A DNA stretch of 64,000 bases from Pseudomonas sp. BBP2017 (GTDB lineage Bacteria > Pseudomonadota > Gammaproteobacteria > Pseudomonadales > Pseudomonadaceae). How positions within the stretch are numbered: position 1 is the stretch's first letter; every line of letters starts with the position of its first letter. Shown one piece after another: positions 25,767 through 34,747 of this stretch. Made by a program: the position numbers and the translations under genes. The notes beneath the pieces were generated by a model. That model searched no databases, was not told where the DNA came from, and saw only the letters and a list, made by a program, of their open reading frames with translations. Where the stretch lies: positions 1-64,000 of the forward strand of contig NZ_PVZN01000016.1 in the NCBI RefSeq assembly GCF_003024385.1, given 5' to 3'.

Positions 25767-26774
25767 ATGTCCATCCGCCGTTATGCCCTGGCTGCACTCG
25801 CCAGCGCCGTGTTTGCCGGTTCCGCCATCGCCAGGGACTACGAGTTGCTGAACGTGTCCTATGATCCGACCCGGGAGCTGTACCAGCAGTACAACGCCGA
25901 GTTCATCAAGCACTGGCAGCAGGCTCACCCGGACGACAACGTGAAGATCCAGCAGTCTCACGGTGGTTCGGGCAAGCAGGCCCGGGCGGTGATCGACGGC
26001 CTGCGCGCTGACGTGGTGACCCTGGCGCTGGCCGGCGACATCGACGAAGTGGCCAAGCTCGGCAAGGCCCTGCCGGACAACTGGCAGACCCGCCTGCCGG
26101 ACGCCAGCACGCCGTACACCTCGACCATTGTGTTCCTGGTGCGCAAAGGCAATCCCAAAGGCATCAAGGACTGGGGCGATCTGATCAAGAAAGATGTATC
26201 GGTAATTACGCCGAACCCGAAAACCTCCGGTGGTGCGCGCTGGAACTTCCTCGCCGCCTGGGCCTACGGCCTGAAAGCCGGTGGTAGCGAAGCCAAGGCC
26301 CAGGAGTACGTGAAGGCGCTATTCAAGCATGTACCGGTGCTCGATACCGGCGCCCGAGGATCGACCATCACCTTCGTCAACAACGGTCAGGGTGATGTGT
26401 TGCTGGCCTGGGAAAACGAAGCGTTCCTGGCCCTCAAGGAAGACGGTGGCAGCGATAAGTTCGAGATCGTCGTGCCGTCGCTGTCGATTCTCGCCGAGCC
26501 GCCAGTGGCCGTGGTCGACAAGAATGCCGAGAAGAAGGGCAACGAGCAGATCGCCGAGGCATACCTCAAGCACCTGTACAGCCCGGCCGGGCAGAAAATC
26601 GCCGCAGAGAACTTCTACCGCCCACGTGACGCAAAAGTTGCCGCCGAGTACGCCAAGCAGTTCCCGAAACTGGACCTGGTAACTATCGACAAAGACTTCG
26701 GCGGCTGGAAAACTGCCCAACCCAAATTCTTCAACGATGGTGGTGTGTTCGACCAGATCTACACGGCCCAGTGA
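25767..26774 (+). CDS. sbp: Sulfate-binding protein of the CysTWA transporter
   Basis: Periplasmic receptor that hands sulfate (also thiosulfate in some relatives) to CysT-CysW-CysA. 335 residues with a signal peptide (1-22, cleavage near AIA-RD). Family motifs include LLNVSYDPTRELYQQYN at the mature N-terminus and TSGGARWNFLAAWAYG near 155. ATG 25767 follows a GGGAGC site. It is followed by the permease genes after 87 bases. Confidence 0.96.
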   Translation: MSIRRYALAALASAVFAGSAIARDYELLNVSYDPTRELYQQYNAEFIKHWQQAHPDDNVKIQQSHGGSGKQARAVIDGLRADVVTLALAGDIDEVAKLGKALPDNWQTRLPDASTPYTSTIVFLVRKGNPKGIKDWGDLIKKDVSVITPNPKTSGGARWNFLAAWAYGLKAGGSEAKAQEYVKALFKHVPVLDTGARGSTITFVNNGQGDVLLAWENEAFLALKEDGGSDKFEIVVPSLSILAEPPVAVVDKNAEKKGNEQIAEAYLKHLYSPAGQKIAAENFYRPRDAKVAAEYAKQFPKLDLVTIDKDFGGWKTAQPKFFNDGGVFDQIYTAQ

Positions 26775-26861
26775 TACATGGCCGTCAGGATAATCGCCGT
26801 TCAGTAGCCAGCATGGGCCCGGGATTCGTCCCGGGCTTCACGCGTTAAACCAGGGACCTTT

Positions 26862-27680
26862 ATGTCACGTCGTATCTCCCCCGTCATACCCGGCTTCGGG
26901 CTGACGCTGGGCTACACCTTGGTGTACCTCAGTCTGATTGTGCTCATACCGCTGGGGGCCATGTTCGTGCATGCCGCTCAGCTCACCTGGGAGCAGTTCT
27001 GGGCCATCATCAGTGCGCCGCGAGTCCTGGCCGCACTCAAGCTGAGCTTCGGTACTGCCCTCTGCGCCGCCATCATCAACGGCATCATCGGCACTTTGCT
27101 GGCTTGGGTACTGGTGCGCTACACCTTCCCGGGGCGCAAGATCATCGAAGCGATGATCGACCTGCCGTTCGCCCTGCCGACAGCCGTGGCCGGTATCGCC
27201 CTGACCGCGTTGTACGCGCCGGCGGGCCTGGTCGGCCAGTTTGCCACCGACCTGGGCTTCAAGATCGCCTACACCCCGTTGGGCATCACTTTGGCACTGA
27301 CCTTCGTAACCTTGCCGTTCGTGGTGCGTACGGTGCAGCCGGTACTGGCCGATATCCCTCGGGAAGTCGAAGAAGCCGCGGCCTGCCTGGGGGCCAAACC
27401 GCTGCAGGTGTTCCGTTATGTACTGCTGCCGGCGCTGCTGCCCGCCTGGCTGACCGGTTTTGCCCTGGCCTTTGCCCGCGGTGTCGGTGAGTACGGTTCG
27501 GTGATCTTCATCGCCGGCAACATGCCGATGAAGACCGAGATCCTGCCGCTGTTGATCATGGTCAAGCTCGACCAATATGACTACACCGGTGCCACTGCCA
27601 TCGGCGTGTTGATGCTGGTGGTTTCCTTCGTCCTGTTGCTGCTGATCAACTTGTTGCAGCGGCGCATCGAAACCCCTTGA
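26862..27680 (+). CDS. cysT: Sulfate ABC transporter permease CysT
   Basis: One of two inner-membrane subunits for sulfate import, 272 residues with six predicted helices. The coupling loop carries the ABC permease EAA-type motif around EEAAACLGAKPLQVFRYVLL (about 168-187). Start ATG 26862 after AGGGACC. The stop is 14 bases before the cysW start, so translation is coupled. Confidence 0.96.
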   Translation: MSRRISPVIPGFGLTLGYTLVYLSLIVLIPLGAMFVHAAQLTWEQFWAIISAPRVLAALKLSFGTALCAAIINGIIGTLLAWVLVRYTFPGRKIIEAMIDLPFALPTAVAGIALTALYAPAGLVGQFATDLGFKIAYTPLGITLALTFVTLPFVVRTVQPVLADIPREVEEAAACLGAKPLQVFRYVLLPALLPAWLTGFALAFARGVGEYGSVIFIAGNMPMKTEILPLLIMVKLDQYDYTGATAIGVLMLVVSFVLLLLINLLQRRIETP

Positions 27681-27694
27681 AGGAGGCCACGTCC

Positions 27695-28567
27695 ATGTCT
27701 GCATCTACCCTTGGCGCGGCCGCTTCGGCCAACGCCGCGCGCCGTGGCAGCTCGACTTCGCGGTGGATCCTGATCAGTCTCGGCTGGTTGATCTTCGCCC
27801 TGTTTCTGCTGCTGCCGCTGGTTATCGTCGTGTCCCAGGGCCTGAAAATGGGCCTGGGAACATTCTTCGAAGCGATCTTCGAGCCTGACGCATTGTCGGC
27901 CCTGAAGCTGACCCTGATCGCCGTGGCTATCTCGGTGCCGCTGAACCTGGTGTTCGGGGTCAGCGCCGCCTGGTGTGTGAGCAAGTACAACTTCCGCGGC
28001 AAAAGCATCCTGGTCACGCTGATCGACCTGCCGTTCTCGGTGTCACCGGTGATCGCTGGTCTGGTCTACGTGTTGATGTTCGGCGCCCAGGGCTTTTTCG
28101 GGCCCTGGCTGCAGGACCATGACATCCAGATCGTGTTTGCCTTGCCGGGTATTGTCCTGGCCACCATCTTCGTTACCGTACCTTTCGTCGCCCGTGAACT
28201 GATCCCGCTGATGCAGGAGCAGGGCACCCAGGAAGAAGAGGCCGCGCGCCTGCTTGGTGCCAACGGCTGGCAGATGTTCTGGCATGTGACCCTGCCCAAC
28301 ATCAAATGGGGCCTGATCTACGGCGTGGTGCTGTGTACCGCGCGGGCGATGGGTGAATTCGGTGCGGTGTCGGTGGTCTCCGGGCACATTCGCGGGGTGA
28401 CCAACACCTTGCCGTTGCACGTCGAGATCCTCTACAACGAATACAACCATGTCGCGGCCTTCAGCGTGGCCAGCCTGTTGCTGATTCTGGCGCTCTTCAT
28501 CCTGCTGCTCAAGCAGTGGAGCGAGTCCCGCATTAACCGCCTGCGCCACAGCGCAGCGGAGGAATAA
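27695..28567 (+). CDS. cysW: Sulfate ABC transporter permease CysW
   Basis: Second membrane subunit, 290 residues, six helices, with the EAA loop EEEAARLLGANGWQMFWHVT near 180-200 and a GEFGAVSVVSG segment typical of CysW. The ATG at 27695 follows AAGGAGG by six bases; a TTG 18 bases upstream lies in the ribosome-site region and is rejected. The stop is three bases before cysA. Confidence 0.96.
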   Translation: MSASTLGAAASANAARRGSSTSRWILISLGWLIFALFLLLPLVIVVSQGLKMGLGTFFEAIFEPDALSALKLTLIAVAISVPLNLVFGVSAAWCVSKYNFRGKSILVTLIDLPFSVSPVIAGLVYVLMFGAQGFFGPWLQDHDIQIVFALPGIVLATIFVTVPFVARELIPLMQEQGTQEEEAARLLGANGWQMFWHVTLPNIKWGLIYGVVLCTARAMGEFGAVSVVSGHIRGVTNTLPLHVEILYNEYNHVAAFSVASLLLILALFILLLKQWSESRINRLRHSAAEE

Positions 28568-28570
28568 TTC

Positions 28571-29560
28571 ATGTCGATCGAAGTTCGTAACGTCAGCAAG
28601 CGCTTCAACGCTTTCCAGGCTCTGGACAGCATCAACCTGGATATCCACAGCGGTGAGCTGGTGGCGCTGCTCGGTCCGTCCGGCTGCGGCAAAACTACCC
28701 TGCTGCGGATCATCGCCGGTCTGGAAACCCCTGACCAGGGCAATATCGTTTTCCACGGTGAGGATGTTTCCGGTCACGATGTACGTGATCGCAACGTCGG
28801 TTTCGTGTTCCAGCACTACGCCCTGTTCCGCCACATGAGCGTGTTCGACAACGTTGCTTTCGGTCTGCGCATGAAGCCCAAAGGGGAGCGTCCGAGCGAG
28901 AGCAAGATTGCCGAGAAGGTCCATGAGCTGCTCAACATGGTTCAGCTCGACTGGCTCAGCGACCGATATCCCGAGCAGCTTTCCGGTGGCCAGCGTCAGC
29001 GTATCGCCCTGGCTCGCGCTCTGGCCGTTGAGCCCAAGGTGCTGCTGCTCGACGAGCCGTTCGGGGCCCTCGACGCCAAGGTGCGTAAAGAACTGCGCCG
29101 CTGGCTGGCGCGCTTGCACGAAGACATCAACCTGACCTCGGTGTTCGTGACCCACGACCAGGAAGAGGCGATGGAAGTCGCCGACCGCATCGTGGTGATG
29201 AACAAGGGCGTGATCGAGCAGATCGGCTCGCCGGGCGAGGTTTACGAGAATCCGGCCAGCGATTTCGTTTACCACTTCCTTGGCGACTCCAATCGCCTGC
29301 ATCTGAGCGAAGGCCATCACGTGCTGTTCCGCCCTCATGAAGTGTCGTTGTCGCGGCATGAGATTGAGGGGCACCATGCGGCTGAAGTACGTGATATCCG
29401 GCCGCTGGGTGCGACCACCCGGGTGACCTTGAAGGTGCAAGGGCAGAGCGAGCTGATCGAAGCTGAAGTGGTCAAGGATCATGACAGCCTGGCTGGGCTT
29501 GCCCGTGGCGAGACCCTGTTCTTCAAACCCAAGGTTTGGCAAAAAATAGCCAACATCTGA
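28571..29560 (+). CDS. cysA: Sulfate/thiosulfate ABC transporter ATPase CysA
   Basis: Energises the sulfate importer, 329 residues. Walker A GPSGCGKTT (about 36-44), signature LSGGQRQR, Walker B LLLDEPFGALDA and H-loop VTHDQEEA are all intact; a C-terminal regulatory TOBE-like domain follows from about 240. Last gene of oscA-sbp-cysT-cysW-cysA, followed by a terminator. Confidence 0.97.
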   Translation: MSIEVRNVSKRFNAFQALDSINLDIHSGELVALLGPSGCGKTTLLRIIAGLETPDQGNIVFHGEDVSGHDVRDRNVGFVFQHYALFRHMSVFDNVAFGLRMKPKGERPSESKIAEKVHELLNMVQLDWLSDRYPEQLSGGQRQRIALARALAVEPKVLLLDEPFGALDAKVRKELRRWLARLHEDINLTSVFVTHDQEEAMEVADRIVVMNKGVIEQIGSPGEVYENPASDFVYHFLGDSNRLHLSEGHHVLFRPHEVSLSRHEIEGHHAAEVRDIRPLGATTRVTLKVQGQSELIEAEVVKDHDSLAGLARGETLFFKPKVWQKIANI

Positions 29561-29579
29561 CACCCTCGGGAAGTCATCT

Positions 29580-29614
29580 GGGGCCATTCCTCGGCAGGGG
29601 CTGGCCCCTTTTTT
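29580..29614 (+). terminator. Intrinsic terminator of the cys operon
   Basis: Stem GGGGCCA / TGGCCCC (29580-29586, 29602-29608) followed by a T run. It closes the sulfate operon 20 bases after cysA. Confidence 0.88.
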
Positions 29615-29720
29615 ATTCCTGCATGACAATTTAGTTATTAACAAATAGCTTCTTATTCCTTTACTGACATAATCACCTCCTTATACTTGGCCTCAAGCAA
29701 ATCCAGCAGGAGGCATCCCC

Positions 29721-30302
29721 ATGCGCAACTCGTCGATCCGTTACCTGATTGTGCCGGGCTGGCAAGGATCGCCAGAAGACCATTGGCAGAGTCACTGGCA
29801 GCAAGTGCTGCCCAACAGCGCACGGGTCGAGCAAGCCGATTGGTTGACACCGCAACGCCAGGATTGGGTGCAGGCACTTGAGCAGGCAGTGGCCGCCGCC
29901 GATACGCCAGTGATCCTGATTGCCCACAGCCTGGGTTGCATCACCGTCGCTCATTGGGCTGCGCAAACCAGTGTCAGCCTGCTGCGCCGGGTACGCGGCG
30001 CCTTGCTGGTGGCGCCAGCCGATGTCGAGCGCCCTACCTGCGCGCCAGCGCTGCGCAACTTCGCGCCGATTGCCCAGCAGTTGTTGCCGTTCCCCTGCCA
30101 AGTGGTCAGCTCCGACAACGATCCGGCGATCAGCGCCCCGCGGGCCATGCAGCTGGCGCGGGCCTGGGGCGCTGAAGTGGGCTTTCTGGCTGGAGCCGGA
30201 CATATCAACGTCAAGTCCGGGCATCGTCGTTGGGAGCAGGGCTTCGCCTACCTTTACCGCCTGCAGAATCGGCTGGAACAGCACGCCCTTCGCCGCGCCT
30301 GA
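29721..30302 (+). CDS. Small alpha/beta hydrolase (RBBP9/YdeN family)
   Basis: A 193-residue serine hydrolase. Nucleophile Ser70 in the elbow AHSLG, Asp132 or Asp134 in SSDNDP, and His161 in GAGHINV form the triad. The N-terminal VPGWQGSPEDHWQ is diagnostic of the RBBP9/YdeN family. Cytosolic, no signal peptide. ATG 29721 follows AGGAGG. It lies between the sulfate operon and the AAA+ gene, with which it may be co-transcribed (62-bp gap). Substrate unknown. Confidence 0.9.
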   Translation: MRNSSIRYLIVPGWQGSPEDHWQSHWQQVLPNSARVEQADWLTPQRQDWVQALEQAVAAADTPVILIAHSLGCITVAHWAAQTSVSLLRRVRGALLVAPADVERPTCAPALRNFAPIAQQLLPFPCQVVSSDNDPAISAPRAMQLARAWGAEVGFLAGAGHINVKSGHRRWEQGFAYLYRLQNRLEQHALRRA

Positions 30303-30364
30303 CCGTACGCTGACTTTTTCCACAGCCAACGCCCGGCCCCAGGTGCTGCGGGCGGGAGTTTGCC

Positions 30365-31297
30365 ATGAGTATTCACGACACCTCTGGTCAGCGGCTGCTG
30401 ACCTTTCCCGAGCTGGACAAGAGCCCGCTGAGTATTCGCGCCAAGGCGCTGGTATTCGTCGACCCGCGTTCGCGGCAATTGCGCGAGGAGCTGGAGTTGC
30501 TGGCGCCCTTGGCACTGCCGGTACTGATTCGCGGCGAGACCGGCACCGGCAAAGAGCTGCTGGCCCGGCAGATTCACCGCGCCAGTGATCGCGCAGGCCT
30601 GTTTGTGTCGGTCAACTGTGCGGCAATCAGCCCGACCTATGCCGATGCCGAGCTCTTTGGTTATAGCGCCGGTGCCCACAGTGGCGCTGCCAGCAGCCGC
30701 GCCGGGTGGTTCGGCTCAGCCAATGGCGGCACCCTGTACCTGGATGAAATCGCCGACTTGCCGTTGGCGATTCAGGTCAAATTGCTTGCCGCGCTGGAGA
30801 GCCGTGAAGTCATCCGCGTTGGCGCCCAGCAACCCAACCCTGTGGATGTGCGCCTGGTCGCCGCGTCGAGTATCGACTTGGGTGAGGCGGTCAGTGCCGG
30901 CAAGTTCCATGAGCGGCTCTATCACTACTTGCGCGAAGGGCATCTGGAACTGCCTGCGTTACGTGAGCGGGTCGGCGATATCCTGCCGCTGGCCGAGTAT
31001 TTTGTCGGTATCTATAGCCCGCGACTGAACCTGCCGGTAGCGTTGATCAGTGACGCCGCCCAGCGCGTGCTGGAGCTGCACAGCTGGCCGGGCAACACCC
31101 GCGAGCTGGAAAACGTCATCCACTTTGCCTTGCTGGTCAGCAGCGGTGAAGAGATTTTGCCCGAGCATTTGAACCTGCCGACACCGCTGCAAGCATTGGC
31201 CAGTCAGCTTGATCAGTTGTGCCAGCGGGCTGGCGCTGGTGAGCGCGGTGCCTTGCAGAGCCTGCTGGAGCAAGCCTTGTCGCGGCTTCATGCTTAA
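30365..31297 (+). CDS. Sigma54-type AAA+ protein lacking sensor and HTH domains
   Basis: 310 residues, essentially a lone sigma54-activator AAA+ core. Walker A GETGTGKE (57-64), Walker B GGTLYLDEIA (121-130) and the LRERVGDI arginine-finger region are present. The sigma54-contacting GAFTGA loop reads GAHSGA (103-108). No N-terminal receiver, GAF or PAS domain is present, and the C-terminus ends without a Fis-type helix-turn-helix. It might be an unusual activator working from solution, or have lost sigma54 function. It sits between sulfur-uptake genes, where SfnR-type activators are known, but SfnR has an HTH. Confidence 0.85.
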   Translation: MSIHDTSGQRLLTFPELDKSPLSIRAKALVFVDPRSRQLREELELLAPLALPVLIRGETGTGKELLARQIHRASDRAGLFVSVNCAAISPTYADAELFGYSAGAHSGAASSRAGWFGSANGGTLYLDEIADLPLAIQVKLLAALESREVIRVGAQQPNPVDVRLVAASSIDLGEAVSAGKFHERLYHYLREGHLELPALRERVGDILPLAEYFVGIYSPRLNLPVALISDAAQRVLELHSWPGNTRELENVIHFALLVSSGEEILPEHLNLPTPLQALASQLDQLCQRAGAGERGALQSLLEQALSRLHA

Positions 31298-31437
31298 ATC
31301 GAATAATAAGCTAAGAAAAAGATATTATTACGGCATAAAAAATCTGGGTATTGTCCGTTTCCAAGCCGGCTAGCAAAGTGCTGGCAACTCATTTTTTGCC
31401 GTCGACCGATGGCTCTGTATTCGAATAAGGACTGCGC

Positions 31438-32223
31438 ATGAAAAAGGCTCTGTTGTTCACTGCTCTGGCGGCCGCTCTGTCGGTTGCAGGTTTCGCCCAC
31501 GCCGGCGAGAAACTGGTGGTTGCCGCCACCCCGGTGCCCCACGCTGAAATCCTTGAGCTGATCAAGCCGACCCTGGCCAAAGAAGGCGTGGACCTGGAGA
31601 TCAAGGTGTTCACCGACTATGTGCAGCCTAACGTGCAGGTCGACCAGAAGCGCCTGGACGCCAACTACTTCCAGACCCTGCCGTACCTGAAAAACTTCAA
31701 CGAAGGTAAAGGCACGCACCTGGAAACCGTGATTGGTGTGCACGTAGAGCCGTTCGGTGGTTACTCGAAGAAGGTCAAGAACCTGAGCGAGCTGAAGGAA
31801 GGCGCCACCGTCGCCATTCCTAACGAAGGCAGCAACAGTGGTCGCGCCCTGCTGCTGTTGCAGAAAGCCGGTCTGATTACACTGAAAGATCCGAAAAACG
31901 CCCTGGCCACGCCGAAAGACATCGCCGAGAACCCGAAGAAACTGAAATTCCGCGAGCTTGAATCGGCCATGCTGCCACGCGTTCTGGATCAGGTTGACCT
32001 GGACATGATCAACACCAACTACGCCCTGGAAGCCGGTCTGAACCCGGCCAAAGATGCCCTGGTGATTGAAGGTGCCGACTCGCCGTACGTGAACTTCCTG
32101 GTTGCCCGTCCAGACAATAAGGACAGCGAGGCAATCCAGAAGCTGGCCAAGGCCCTGACCAGCCCGGAAGTGAAAACTTTCATCGAGAAAAAATACAGCG
32201 GCGCGGTACTGCCGGCGTTCTAA
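31438..32223 (+). CDS. metQ: MetQ/NlpA-family substrate-binding protein (orphan)
   Basis: Periplasmic methionine-type binding protein, 261 residues. A signal peptide (1-22, AHA cleavage) without a lipobox Cys means a soluble form. The mature part starts with VVAATPVPHAEILE and contains VDQKRLDANYFQTLPYL and PNEGSNSGRALLLLQKAGLI, hallmarks of MetQ. No metN or metI follows; the next gene is convergent. It therefore either serves a transporter encoded elsewhere or binds another sulfur compound. The upstream 140 bp are AT-rich. Confidence 0.9.
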   Translation: MKKALLFTALAAALSVAGFAHAGEKLVVAATPVPHAEILELIKPTLAKEGVDLEIKVFTDYVQPNVQVDQKRLDANYFQTLPYLKNFNEGKGTHLETVIGVHVEPFGGYSKKVKNLSELKEGATVAIPNEGSNSGRALLLLQKAGLITLKDPKNALATPKDIAENPKKLKFRELESAMLPRVLDQVDLDMINTNYALEAGLNPAKDALVIEGADSPYVNFLVARPDNKDSEAIQKLAKALTSPEVKTFIEKKYSGAVLPAF

Positions 32224-32239
32224 GTAACAACTGATACCC

Positions 32240-32272
32240 GCTCCTACAGGTTCAGCACAACCCTGTAGGAGC
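32240..32272. repeat. REP-like palindrome after metQ
   Basis: Eleven-bp perfect arms GCTCCTACAGG / CCTGTAGGAGC (32240-32250, 32262-32272) between two convergent stops, followed by CCCCGCGAT-like bases as in the family A elements. It probably acts as a bidirectional transcript end. Confidence 0.8.
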
Positions 32273-32293
32273 AACTTGCCCCGCGATAAGGCC

Positions 32294-34663
32294 CTATTTT
32301 CCAGGCACCAACCGCAAGGTACTCTGCGCCGGAATCACCCCCATCTGCGCCTTGTGGTACTGCCCCTCGATATAGTCCTTGGCCTGATCGGCATAGTGCC
32401 TGTCGAACAGCACGCCACTTTGCCCGACCGGGTTGATGGTCAGGGCCTGTCCGGCATCGGCGAAGTCGATCAGGCGCCGGGTCGAAGGGCCATAGGTGAC
32501 CGGCCAGGGCGCCGGACCGATCTTCGCCGACAGGTTGTTCGGTACTTCATGAGTGCCCGGCGCGGCGAATGCGCCGACGTTGAACAGCAGGTTCAGCGGT
32601 TTCTGCAGCCCGAGCGGATGGTTGTGGGTCAAAGTATGCGCCTTGCCCCATTGCCAGGCGGCCGGGTCGTTACCCAGTGTCTCGCGCAGGTGGGTCAGGC
32701 TGGCCTGCCAGGCGCGTTTCACCGCCTCGCTGCGGCTACCATGCCCGCTGCTGCCATGCAGCCCCCACCAGGGCGACTCGGCGTCAGCGGCCAGGCGCGG
32801 CAAGGCGGCATCGATGACGCGGGTGCTGATCAGCATCTGCAACCAGGCGTCGCCCAGTTCGTCATGCATGGCCGCGTACGCCAGGTCGTAGAGGAACTGG
32901 TTGAACAGCGTGGCGCTGACCGAGTCCAGCGGGTAGTCGCCATTCCAGCTGGCCAACTGTTCGACCAGCTCCTTCTCCTGATCGCCCGTGGCCACCTCTC
33001 GCAAGGTCCCCAGCAACGGTGCCAGGGTGCGCAGGCCATAGTCGCTGGCCGTGTCGAGCTGCAGCGCCTGGCTGTTTTGCGTATCCCATTTGATTTGTGG
33101 ATCGGCCAAGTGGCGGTCCAGTTGCTGGCCGCGGTCGGGGAGGTTGTAGTAACCGGGAATCGGCATGGTTGCGGGCGGCTGATGGTTGGCCGAAACGATA
33201 TAGCCGCTGGCCGGGTTTTCCTGCTGGGGGTTGGCGCTGAACGGGTGGAAGCCGAGTTTGTCAGCCTGGGCAGTGCTACCGTCGAGGATGAACGACGGGT
33301 TGACCCCGTCCGGGCGAATCGGTAGCTGCGCCGCCGCCCACCAACCGATATCGCCACGGGCATTGGCCCACACCAGGTTGAGACCGGGGGCCTGGATCTT
33401 CGCTGCGGCACTGCGCATCTTGTTCAGGGTGTCGGCGCGGTTGACCTGGTAGAAACCTTCAAGAACCGGGTTGTCGGTTTCCAGGAACGCCCACCACATG
33501 GCAATCGGGGTCGGCCCGGCATTGGCGCCGAGCACTTGGTTGACGATCGGGCCGTGTGGCGAGCGCCGCAGGGTGATGCTGACAGGTTCCTCGCCTTTCA
33601 CCGCGATAGTGTCCTGGGAGATGGTCAACGGTTGCCACTGGCCGTTGATACGCACCTGGTCAGGGTTGGCCGGATTGACCCGCTCGGCGATCAGGTCGAC
33701 ATCATCGTTCTGGAACATGGTCAGGCTCCAGCCGAACTCGCGGTTGTGCCCCAGCGAAGCGAAGGGGTTGAGCGCCTGGTGATAGCCATAGAGGTTGAAA
33801 CCGGGCGCTGACAGTTCGGCCTCGTACCAGACAGCAGGCACGGCAAAGCTGATATGCGGATCGCCGGCGAGCAGCGGCTTGCCACTGCGTGTCCGGCTGC
33901 CGGACACGGCCCAGGCGTTGCTGCCTTCGTACTGAGGAATGCCGGCCTCGCTCAGGGCTTGCTGGCTGACCTGGGCCAGGTGCTCCAGGCTTTTCCAGTC
34001 AGCAGCTGTCAGCGGCGGGCGGCTGTGCAATGCGCCTTCAGGGTTCCAGTCGAGGTCGAAGATCTTCAGGTATTCGCTACCGAGCTGATCGCGCACATAG
34101 GTCAAAACAGGTTCCGTGCGAAAGGCGGCGGCAAAGCTGTAGGCCATGTAGCCAGCAATGCTCAGGGTGTCCTGGGCAGTGAACGGCCGTGGGGTGATGC
34201 CCAGTACATCGAATTCCATGGGTTTTGGGTGACTGTCCTGCCAGGCATTGACGCCATCGAGGTAAGCCTGCAGCGCGAGCCAGGCAGGCGATTGTTTGTC
34301 CTGACGCTCGATGTAGCGCTCGGCCTGTTCGCGAATTCGCAGGCTGCGGAACAGGGTATCGGTGGCCAGCAGCTTGCGGCCGAGCACTTCGGCCAATTCG
34401 CCGCGGGCCAGGCGGCGGATGGTCTCCATCTGGAACAGCCGGTCCTGGGCATGTACATAGCCCAGGGCGCGATACAGGTCGATCTCGTTCTGAGCTTGGA
34501 TGTGCGGTACGCCACGAGTGTCATACCGCACACTGACCGGCGCCTGCAGGCTGGCCAGGAGCACCTCGCCCTCGCGCTGCGGTAACTTGCCTTGCACATA
34601 CCAGTAACCGCCACCGGCGGCCGCGGCAATGACCACAGCGAGGAAGGTCAGGCTGCGCTTCAT
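32294..34663 (-). CDS. Penicillin/AHL acylase family protein (Ntn hydrolase)
   Basis: 789 residues. An N-terminal membrane anchor or signal segment (5-25) is followed by the alpha chain. The autocatalytic site is Ser248 in YEGSNAWAVSGSRT, where the beta chain would begin. This is the Ntn-hydrolase family of penicillin G acylase and the quorum-quenching acylases PvdQ and QuiP. The substrate cannot be called from sequence. The ATG at 34663 follows AAGGAGT; a TTG just before it is not needed. Its 3' end faces metQ. Confidence 0.9.
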   Translation of the reverse strand: MKRSLTFLAVVIAAAAGGGYWYVQGKLPQREGEVLLASLQAPVSVRYDTRGVPHIQAQNEIDLYRALGYVHAQDRLFQMETIRRLARGELAEVLGRKLLATDTLFRSLRIREQAERYIERQDKQSPAWLALQAYLDGVNAWQDSHPKPMEFDVLGITPRPFTAQDTLSIAGYMAYSFAAAFRTEPVLTYVRDQLGSEYLKIFDLDWNPEGALHSRPPLTAADWKSLEHLAQVSQQALSEAGIPQYEGSNAWAVSGSRTRSGKPLLAGDPHISFAVPAVWYEAELSAPGFNLYGYHQALNPFASLGHNREFGWSLTMFQNDDVDLIAERVNPANPDQVRINGQWQPLTISQDTIAVKGEEPVSITLRRSPHGPIVNQVLGANAGPTPIAMWWAFLETDNPVLEGFYQVNRADTLNKMRSAAAKIQAPGLNLVWANARGDIGWWAAAQLPIRPDGVNPSFILDGSTAQADKLGFHPFSANPQQENPASGYIVSANHQPPATMPIPGYYNLPDRGQQLDRHLADPQIKWDTQNSQALQLDTASDYGLRTLAPLLGTLREVATGDQEKELVEQLASWNGDYPLDSVSATLFNQFLYDLAYAAMHDELGDAWLQMLISTRVIDAALPRLAADAESPWWGLHGSSGHGSRSEAVKRAWQASLTHLRETLGNDPAAWQWGKAHTLTHNHPLGLQKPLNLLFNVGAFAAPGTHEVPNNLSAKIGPAPWPVTYGPSTRRLIDFADAGQALTINPVGQSGVLFDRHYADQAKDYIEGQYHKAQMGVIPAQSTLRLVPGK

Positions 34664-34747
34664 CAAGACTCCTTGTGCTTTTTAGCGGATTTTGTGGTCC
34701 GATCATCGAGGTAACTTCGGGCAGAGGATAGTCCCAAAGGAGGGAAG

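Noticed and set aside
28043..29644. 533-residue minus-strand frame opposite cysW-cysA
   Set aside because: His/Gln-rich composition typical of the antisense of GC-rich genes; it lies opposite clear cysW and cysA coding sequence.
31380..31400. TGGCA...TTGC element upstream of metQ as a sigma54 promoter
   Set aside because: The distance between GG and GC is 13 bases, not the required 10.
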